64,000 nucleotides of DNA from Pectinophora gossypiella (Eukaryota > Arthropoda > Insecta > Lepidoptera > Gelechiidae), in contig NC_065407.1 of assembly GCF_024362695.1 (NCBI RefSeq), forward strand, positions 12,586,001-12,650,000, in the 5' to 3' direction. Within the stretch, counting starts at the first letter, position 1; the number at the start of each line of letters is the position of its first letter. Under the pieces are notes generated by a model. It saw nothing but the letters and a program-made list of their open reading frames with translations, ran no database searches and had not been told where the DNA came from. Below are positions 56,371 to 64,000 of the stretch, piece after piece. A program made the translations under genes and the position numbers.

Positions 56371-58280
56371 TCACATTTTTATTTCCCCTTTTTATAAAAA
56401 CAATTACAATTTAAATTTAAAAAAATAAAATTTAATCTCAGATAACAAAAATTTGATATAATTACAACGAGACGTGAAGTACGTACGTTGATGGGAATAA
56501 TTCAACGAAAAATATTATAAACACTTTAAATATATCCAATGAAGATACTATAGAATGAAATTACGAAGATAATAGGATTTTGATGAATGCTTCGATTAGC
56601 ATAATTCAGATGAAGAGTCATAGTACCTATCCACTACGATAAGAATAGTAAGTGTAAGATTAAATGTTACTAGTCTCTTAAAAAATACCTACTATATATT
56701 GTAGACAATGACGGACTTTGCAAGCTTCTTTCACCTAAAACAATATAAATAGCATTGTAAAGCTTTAACGTGTTAATAAGCTATTTTCTCATTACTCTGG
56801 CACATAATTATTCCAATATACAATGTAATGACAGAAGCATATATAAAAATAATTGTTGCTTGATATCTGCATCACATTATAATAGAATTATGTTGCTACC
56901 TATATTGCTTCTCTTTATTTTGATCACAATAATAATGGGTGGAAGATGTAATTGTGCCTGGGTATAATGAAAAGGGTCCTCTTTTGTACCAAAAACGAAG
57001 ATAAAAGATGCATAATATGTCTGTTATCCACTAAATTAGAAGGTTAAACGAAGGAAAATATGTACAGAGCCATCTATATTGTTTTTTAAGGAACCTGGAT
57101 AGTCCTTTATTGTCAAAAAAATGTTACATTACATTCCCATAAAAAGTTGAAACACTAACTCTAGTTGACAATGAACACGAAGGATCCATGACGATGGTGG
57201 ATAGTTATATGCCAGCAAAGTTCACCTATCAGATAATGAATAATAACAAATAAAAAAAATCAAATAGGCTGTGGTGGATTCACATGCTTCGTCAAAAAAC
57301 TATCAAATTGCGATCAGTTACATGAATCCGAAAATAAATTAAAAGCTAAGGAGCCTCCAAACCGAACCTGCTAATTCCAGTTGCAAATCGTGTCTACGGT
57401 CACACGACCTAAAAGCTTCACTAAAGTCAATATATTAAAATTATTACGACTTTCAAAAGAATCAAATAGAACCTGAAAATAAATGGTTTTATCAAGAAAG
57501 TAGCAGGTTACTTCAGAAATATATTTTGGCAATAATTTACAAAAATAGAAATCCATGATTTGCAATAAATTCGATAGCATTTCATTTCGAAAACATATTA
57601 TCGAACACTGTACATTCAGTCATCACTTAGTTTACTGTAATATTCAAGATACTGCGAAGTAATGAAATATACTTAACAGCTTTTAAGAGATGTAAGTTTA
57701 TAGTAAGTACCAGGTAGCATAGTTTGCGCTCCATATATAGAATAGGTAACTTTTTGCGATACAACAACTACATGTATCTGGTTATTTGCGTTCAAAAATA
57801 CCAGTCGTGCGCTGAACGTCGCGTCGTGAAATTAAAATAACAAAAGGTGCTTTTTCTACACGTGCTTCCACTCGGGTTACATTTTGCAAAAGGAAATAAT
57901 AACAAACGCGAAATATACCAAATGGGGGGCCTGTTATATTGTACTGTAGCATTTAATTTGGGAAAGACAATCTGTGCAAGGCGATCACGTCCTCCCGCCC
58001 ATCGAAATCAAATTGCAATAGTAATTTTTGATAATGGAAGGGAAGCTTGCGCCATTATGGGTGGATATTTCCGTCGTTATAATTGTTTGAACTTGAACTT
58101 GTTTCTGCACTGACATACTATAAAGAAATAGACCCACAATCGCTAAAGATTTCTTCAAATAAAGCATCCGAACTGTATTGTAAATACGTATAGATTGAAT
58201 TATGTAAGTAGTATACATTTGTTCCCTCAAATTATATGTTAATGTTGTAAAAAGAAAGAACAATATTGGTTGTACAGTGT
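56371..58280. other. Intergenic downstream of ASH
   Basis: Very AT-rich; short frames only (for example 57847-58113 +) without domains. No repeat family of this window is represented. Confidence 0.35.
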
Positions 58281-59022
58281 CATCATTACGCCTGTTGCAA
58301 CTAAATTCTATCTTGGCACGCCATTGCTTAGTGACAAGATGCGCTGCGGCTACTTTTTACAGAGTTTGGTAGTCTATTTGTTTATAGGTCAATGAGTTTC
58401 TGTTTGGAACGGGATCGGCTAGATGCGACGGAAACGCGTGGTCTGCGCGACCCACCTGTGTATTCGCGAATCGCTTTGTCGGCCATTAATTCCCTTTATA
58501 TTAATTGTTGGTTACTATGCGACTCTGCATCCGTTTGCAACCAAATTGCAGCTTATTATGTTGTCCGTCTAGTGGACTGGTCGGCCATACTGTTCGACAT
58601 TTGCTGCCGTCAATTAGTCGACTTCTTTAATCACTTAATTAGTGGCATTAGGTACCATTTGATGATGGTACGACAATTTGTTGTATCCGCAAAGCGGTAT
58701 CTAATCATTTCCTCTGACAATTTTTTTTTTGTTACAATAAAAACTATATGACACTTTGTATTTTTCTTAAAATATCTACTCATTTCCAGAAAGACCGAAA
58801 ATTAACACAAAATAGAGAAACATGTTTTTAAGTTCCTATAAAAATTCTAACCAGAATTTTATAAGTGTAAAGTTTCCTATCCGGATGTATCCTGGTATAT
58901 AAATGCAAAAACTTTAAACATTGTTAAAGATGCACTAAAAAGAACACGTTTACTTTAAAAAAAAAACGCAAATAGTGGTTAAAAATGTTTTAAAATTGTT
59001 ATAAACAAAGCGGCTTTATCAA
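58281..59022. other. Intergenic with an unassigned 119-codon frame
   Basis: 58392-58751 (+) is an ATG frame of 119 codons, hydrophobic, with no motif I recognise. In AT-rich DNA of this length one such frame is not surprising. The underlying DNA has several TTAATTG-type sites and could be regulatory. Confidence 0.2.
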
Positions 59023-59130
59023 ACGTTGCGTCGTCTGCGCTGGCGGGCTCGGGCGCGTTCGGCTCCGCTCGTGCGTTTACGAGGCACGCGACCGGCGCGC
59101 GCGCCAGCTGCGCGGTGACCACTTGCGCAG
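59023..59130. promoter_or_regulatory. GC-rich patch with E-box, candidate promoter/enhancer
   Basis: Sharp rise in G+C (CGGGCTCGGGCGCGTTCGGC, CGACCGGCGCGCGCGCC) with CAGCTG at 59105-59110, a proneural-type E-box, and CACTTG just after. About 4.7 kb downstream of ASH. No associated coding sequence. Confidence 0.35.
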
Positions 59131-61034
59131 AACCGATTGTTTGGGGAAACTACAAGTTCACATAAAAATAGGATACAAGTGCAACTAACGTTGGTTTTTA
59201 TATTTTTGTTAAACAGGTCATCATTGCCCTAGCGTTAATTCGTTTTCACCGGGTCCCTTGCTTAGATAATATTAGGTAGGAACTCAAGCTAAGAATAAGT
59301 ATTAATCAATAAAATAAAAAACTAGTAGAATAACATCAAAATAAAACTAAAAATGCTGCCTTAACTAAAATTTTAAAAAATATATGATTAATAGGTAGTC
59401 AATGGCATTAGTTATGCACACAGACGCTATACAGGACCGTTTCATAAAACCGTGGTCGGTTTTCTGTGTGAACGAATATACAAAAATTCCCGTACGGTCC
59501 CGGTGCTACCTGTGTCTAGATTCAGGGTTGATGAAGTTGGTACTACACCAGACAACGTACATAGTAGAAGAATTTCTGTCAAAAGTCTGACTTCTTTACA
59601 TAAACACCAGTAAGTCGGTCAAGGTCAAAAATTGGGGCTGTATTGTGCAACTTGAGACATGTTTATTTGGAACTTATAATGAATGTTGTTCAGGAAACAA
59701 TACAATCGTAAATCCAGTGCTTTTTTACTTGCAATTTCGAATGTTATGGAAGTTGTTTACTTTGCAGAGCAGGTGGTTTAATTAAAAAAAAAAACAAACA
59801 AAAAATCTGCAGACAGACACAAGATACACCAGCTACCCCGTAGCGGGTCTTTTTTTTTGAAAAAGAAAAAATAACTGGGAATTCAGTAATTTTGCCACAA
59901 TCAATGGTAAATTAGATACCGAAGGAAATAAAAAGAAAACAATAAAATTAGAATCAAACTGCTTTTTAACTGTCAAACTTCAAATAATTGTGAACTACTT
60001 AAGAAATATACCAACGAATTTATTTAAACGACTGCAATTAAAATAATCATACTAACAAAAGCAAATTCAACAAAAAGTGAGCAACCACGCTCATGAGCTG
60101 TATTCTGAACCATGGCCTTGACCTCAAGTAAGCAGACTTGAGCAAAGCTGATGCCAGAAGCATGTGACCCAAATGTCTACAATCTTCACAATAGGCTCCG
60201 CTCGGCTATTTTTGAACACCACGAATTGCTAAGTTCAAGTGGGAGAGATTTTGAAGTTTGGGACTATTGCCGACTCAGACAGAACAAAAACCATTTCGTA
60301 CCGTTTCGAAAATAAATATATATTTTTTTTTACCACGATAAATTAGTGAGTAGCTAGCTAGATTATGTATAGACATACGCACACATACATACACACACGC
60401 CATACACTTTTACACCAGCATACTCAACACAAACACCACATCATGTTATATTACTTCCATATTCTTACACTTATATACTATTCTCATGAAACTAACTTAC
60501 TTATGATATACTTAATTACTGAGATTTTTAATGATACCTACTAATTTATAGTACGTGGTAACCTGTAAAGGCTGTTCTATTTTTAAGTAATTCTGTTATT
60601 TAAGTATTTAATCTCTGTAAGTTACCCAAATAAAATAAAATAAAAATAAAACACAACCTGATTTTTTTTAACTTTGACAATATTAAAATCAGCCAGTTCC
60701 AAACCAGTGCAAGTTCCAGTTCAAAACCAGCCAGATAGAGCCCTATCTGAAAAAAAAACATGTCGAAAGAATTAAATCACAATTACCGTAACGTAATGAA
60801 ATCAAAATAGATACAATATAAGTACTGAATTTTGAAAAAGTGCAATAGTAATTTTGATTTAAATATACAAAAAGTTAGGTAAATATTATTATCGACAAAG
60901 AGGATGAACCACTAATGTGTTACACCTACTTTAAAAAACAAAATAAAAATTAATAACCTTGATTAACAAATTTCACTTGTCTCCATTTTATACTTATCTG
61001 GAGAAGAAACGTCAATAAAAATAGTTTCGCATGC
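59131..61034. other. Intergenic with possible old MITE and LINE tail
   Basis: TTACCACGATAAATTAG near 60331 and CTAATTTATAGTACGTGGTAA near 60543 are inverted complements with a small indel, possibly the ends of a 230-bp MITE. An (AAATA)n stretch near 60628-60652 looks like a LINE tail. Nothing else recognised. Confidence 0.35.
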
Positions 61035-61223
61035 TTACGGATTCTTGGCTAATTTGATCAGTTCTGTTTTGTTTTCACTAGACTGTAAAATAATTCCACG
61101 GACCTCAAATTGTACAGAGAATAATATAATGCGGGATTCCAATTCAATTTTACAACCTTTAATGTCAACGGGTAATGTCCACTCACTGACGATTAAATTA
61201 ATCAGTTGAAGCAGCAATATCAT
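61035..61223 (-). pseudogene. TEP/alpha-2-macroglobulin-like fragment d (tentative)
   Basis: The - strand reads IVSEWTLPVDIKGCKIELES followed by RIILFSVQFEVRGI. A short hydrophobic strand, then a Cys in a K-x-E-L context, is reminiscent of the region after the LLVYY motif in thioester proteins. Assigned by pattern only. Confidence 0.25.
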
Positions 61224-61551
61224 AAATTGTCAGGCCGCTATAAACCTCTTTAATAGCCTTTAATGAATTGGACGCAGTTACAAGACTCGGTAGCAGGTAG
61301 GCTTTTCTAAAATGTCTCGAATATCTCCCGAAATTCTTGTGAAATAGACAAGCGTGAGTGCGATTCAAGACATACCTCTCGACAGGAACTCTTAAAACCT
61401 CGCATTTAATTGTGTGACCCAAAATGCCAGGGATTCTTTTGCCTTTGTCGTAAATTGTCGTAGTAGGTGACTTAGCTAACTGTTGCAGTCGCCGTTTTGA
61501 CCCTACCTGTTGACATTTAAAGGTATAAAAAGCTTTGTTATTGTGGTTCAT
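61198..61551 (-). pseudogene. Unassigned 117-codon frame, possibly part of the same locus
   Basis: ATG frame with a good donor match, GAG|GTATGT, inside (minus position about 61386). It lies between fragments c and d and has no motif I recognise. If the neighbours are exons, this would be partly intronic. Confidence 0.2.
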
Positions 61552-61962
61552 TAGTTAGTAGATGAATATCATCAGTACATACGTCGAATATTCACATTCT
61601 AAGTAAATAAGTAAATATTTTGGATCTAATTAATGTAAGTATGCATAAAATGTCACTACATGCACATAGAAAAAAATAAAAGATAAAATTTTGATATATA
61701 AAAGTACAATTTATTTCAAACTAAGTAAAATTTTATAAACTAAACTTAAATCACTAAAACTTTCTCCAAGATATGTATACCAGCATGCACACTCGTAGAC
61801 ACCTCATCTAGTAATAAACGTTTACTAAACCAATAAAAAACTAATGCTCAAACATTAGTCTACTTGCCGTGGAGTTGGCACTACATGTTATAATTTTATA
61901 TCAAGAGGACTTGTAAGGCATCAGAAAAAGTTGCGCATTCAAACTAAAAATTACCAAGGAAT

Positions 61963-62196
61963 CTATAGAGTCGAAGTCTGGAAATAGTTATAATGAGCGC
62001 AGTAAATAAGTAATTTAAAAGTACGAGACAAAATAAATTTCCCCTCGTATAAAACATGCAACTTTTCACCTTTACCACCAAGAAAAAGTTTTTTTTTTAT
62101 AATATTACCTACAACAATAAAAAAAATCTCGGTAAAAGCACCCTTTTTGTGCTGGAGAAGTGAAGATATAAATATTTTTTTATTGTTCCGAACCAA
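61963..62196 (-). pseudogene. TEP/alpha-2-macroglobulin-like fragment c (tentative)
   Basis: The - strand reads AFTEIFFIVVGNIIKKKLFL, then GGKGEKLHV and, near its end, SRTFKLLIYCAHY before a stop. A beta strand ending in GNI, then a hydrophobic LL(I/V)Y block, is the order seen in the MG6 region of thioester proteins. No alignment was possible. Confidence 0.3.
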
Positions 62197-62247
62197 ACTA
62201 CACCTTATTTCAAATCAACTGACACTACATTTAAACATTTCCGATAT

Positions 62248-62500
62248 TTTAGCAATAATTTTAATTTACGGCCTTTAAAAAGTCAAAGCTAATTAAAACC
62301 ATGGCTGGGTCTTCTCCATTCATTTTGTATTCATGGAGATACCGGCTTTGGTCAAAGGGACGGCGTGTCGCGCTATTCAAATAATTAGGGCCGATACCGC
62401 CACTGGCTTCGATCGAATTAAACCACATAAAAATCGTCGAGACGACCAGCTCGCCACAAAAACGTGTACCATCAGTGATATATCGTGCCTTCGCGAGTGC
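62248..62500 (-). pseudogene. Open segment in the same locus (unassigned)
   Basis: Open for about 80 codons without an ATG start (RYITDGTRFCGELVVSTIFM and on, ending in KAVN and a stop). Codon use is GC-richer than the flanks. In the same register as the DNA following fragment b, but separated from it by several stops. Confidence 0.2.
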
Positions 62501-62714
62501 CGACCATCATTTATACATGTTTCCAATAAAGCCTTATAGAACTCGAGTAATGGTCGCTTCGCTTATCGTACTTGTCTTATGGAATTCAATAACGTTTGGT
62601 AACACCAATTACACCCTTCACACCTCCAAATTTGGAGCTTGCTGTCAGTATCGAAATGGAAACTTGACAATGTCTATATCACGTACTCGTAACAATGCAG
62701 GTCGTTGAACTCAC

Positions 62715-62847
62715 CAGGTGCTCAGTGACAGTAAATATTATGACTTTATCAATATCGGAAGAAATTACTTTACCATCGCCGTCAGTCAACACAATATTGA
62801 ACTGACCTTTCATAATACGCTTTGAATTATATCTCACTTCTATAAGT
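62715..62847 (-). pseudogene. TEP/alpha-2-macroglobulin-like fragment b (tentative exon)
   Basis: Between an AG at 62848-62850 (minus strand TTGTAG) and a strong donor CTG|GTGAGT at 62715/62714, the - strand is open and reads IEVRYNSKRIMKGQFNIVL, then TDGDGKVISS. This is an alternating beta pattern with RY-x(6)-KG, as in the MG3 start of thioester proteins. Confidence 0.35.
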
Positions 62848-62988
62848 CTACAATGAGCTTAATTTTATCAGAGGATTTCAACTAGACAGCTGTCGAAGCG
62901 ATTGATATGAATATTTAGAAGAGCGTGTTAAATATTTCTACTAAAGGTTAAGTCTGTTTATAAAGGTTGCTGAAACAATATAAGCCGT

Positions 62989-63343
62989 TCAATGACAGAA
63001 ACTGACAAAACAGGCTTTAGTAATTTTAATTATAATACTCCGTCGCAAGAAACTCGTGTTACTATAGTAGACACTTCGATCCAGGAACTTTACTAGCGGT
63101 ACCATGTCATCGGTTGTCCCCGTAATGAAGGCGTATTCAAAAAACCCTGTTCTCCGCCGGTGGTCCGATGCTGTCACTCGTACCTCCAGCACTGTTCGTC
63201 ATTATGCAACAACCTGTATACTGAATTACTTCGCGAGGACGTAAGAGTACTGCCTTGACTAGTATCTTAAGGTGCCACTTTATAAGAACACACATTATTG
63301 ATTTTTCGTCGACAGCTTCAACGACATCAATCATAACAAACAC
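62989..63343 (-). pseudogene. Two overlapping open frames upstream of fragment b (tentative)
   Basis: One frame reads VFVMIDVVEAVDEKSIM and following; after a one-base shift near 63187 the next reads VLEVRVTASDHRRRTGFFEY. Together they would bridge an MG2 end and the MG3 start, but the shift and the lack of motif make this weak. Confidence 0.25.
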
Positions 63344-63664
63344 GTTTTACTGTAAATATAATTCCGCAGAAACAACCTTGCATAAGTGTCAAACACCCAG
63401 AATTTAGCTCTACATGAATTACAGCTTGCGTTGAAATTAAGCATCTGCTGCAGATAATTTCGTTATTACGTTCCAGTGTCGTACTCACTTCCGACTAATA
63501 ACCTGCAATCGATACGTTCCACGTATCTAATTTCCCCTTTCACGCTTATTAGCCCGAAAGATATCCAAAATTCGCTAATAACATTCTACCGCTTTATCGA
63601 GTGCAGTTTCAAACTGCTGCGATACTTAATACCATATTAAACACTAACGTGTTGCTTGCTACTG

Positions 63665-63770
63665 GAAGGCACTCATTACGAGTAACACCGCCCTGAATTC
63701 TGGCCTTTTGCGATGAAATGTTCCATTATTAACCAGGATCAGATACGCGGTAATCGTAGTGCAAGCAGCT
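63665..63770 (-). pseudogene. TEP/alpha-2-macroglobulin-like fragment a (tentative)
   Basis: The - strand reads TAYLILVNNGTFHRKRPEFR followed by AVLLVMSAFQ and a stop. Y/F-hydrophobic, an aromatic plus basic pair, then FRAVLL is the layout of the MG2 start in thioester proteins. The canonical QTDKP motif is not present. Confidence 0.3.
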
Positions 63771-64000
63771 TTTCCGCAATCACGCAATCATACGCAACAC
63801 CATGAGCAGATATAAACAGCCGACACCGGTAAATAGGTACCGGTAAATACATGTCATCAAAGTAAAAATATGTATGTACCCATCCACCTACACACCGGTA
63901 TGACCCAAGCCGAAGAGACATTAACAAAAATATATTACGGAGACATTCTCACAGTACTAATCAGAGCTATTATCTTGATAAACTGCTTTATAATCATAGA
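63771..64000. other. Right edge, nothing further recognised
   Basis: If the - strand locus is real, its 5' part lies beyond the right edge of the window. Confidence 0.3.

Noticed and set aside
58392..58751. 119-codon ATG frame as a gene
   Set aside because: No recognisable domain, no splice context, ordinary length for chance in AT-rich DNA; left as an unassigned frame.
60331..60563. Full MITE with TTACCACG ends
   Set aside because: Only a short gapped inverted pair and no second copy; mentioned as a possibility but not called as an element.

Overview
This is a eukaryotic, AT-rich, gene-poor window. Everything in it points to a moth or butterfly (Lepidoptera). The evidence is an intact insect BEL/Pao retrotransposon, at least six tRNA-headed SINE families, many 5'-truncated non-LTR (LINE) tails, short MITE-like elements and one achaete-scute bHLH gene. 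The species cannot be read from the sequence.

Layout. 1-5490 is the 3' part of a BEL/Pao LTR retrotransposon: an uninterrupted Gag-Pol frame open at the left edge, then a polypurine tract and a 3' LTR that abuts a truncated SINE. 5.5-16 kb is dense in copies of one tRNA-derived SINE (SINE-A), with nested insertions and foldbacks at 10.4-11.4 kb. 16-21 kb is mostly unique DNA. 21-30 kb and 33-52 kb are repeat graveyards. They hold SINE-A to SINE-F, a poly(A)-tailed LINE family here called LINE-T (four copies with 11-12 bp target-site duplications), CR1- and RTE-type coding remnants, two MITE families and several near-perfect palindromes. Four GC-rich patches stand out of the AT-rich background at 31.6, 48.9, 53.6 and 59.05 kb; a fifth at 33.6 kb lies inside a foldback element.

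The one confident host gene is an achaete-scute homolog (53862-54443, + strand, 193 aa) with an intact bHLH domain and the conserved acidic/WW C-terminus of the family. A good splice donor lies 7 nt after its stop, and a strong acceptor lies 1.2 kb on, so its 3' UTR is probably spliced and ends near 56.37 kb. E-boxes and Hairy/E(spl)-type sites lie upstream. The repeat-rich surroundings are the long intergenic, presumably cis-regulatory territory usual for a proneural gene.

At the right end (61.0-63.8 kb, - strand) several short reading frames occur in an order that resembles the macroglobulin-domain half of an alpha-2-macroglobulin/thioester (TEP)-type protein, with stops and frame changes between them. 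This is either a diverged multi-exon gene or a decayed copy. I could not confirm it by alignment and give it low confidence.

Repeat family names (SINE-A etc.) are local labels for this report, not database names. All boundaries are by eye.
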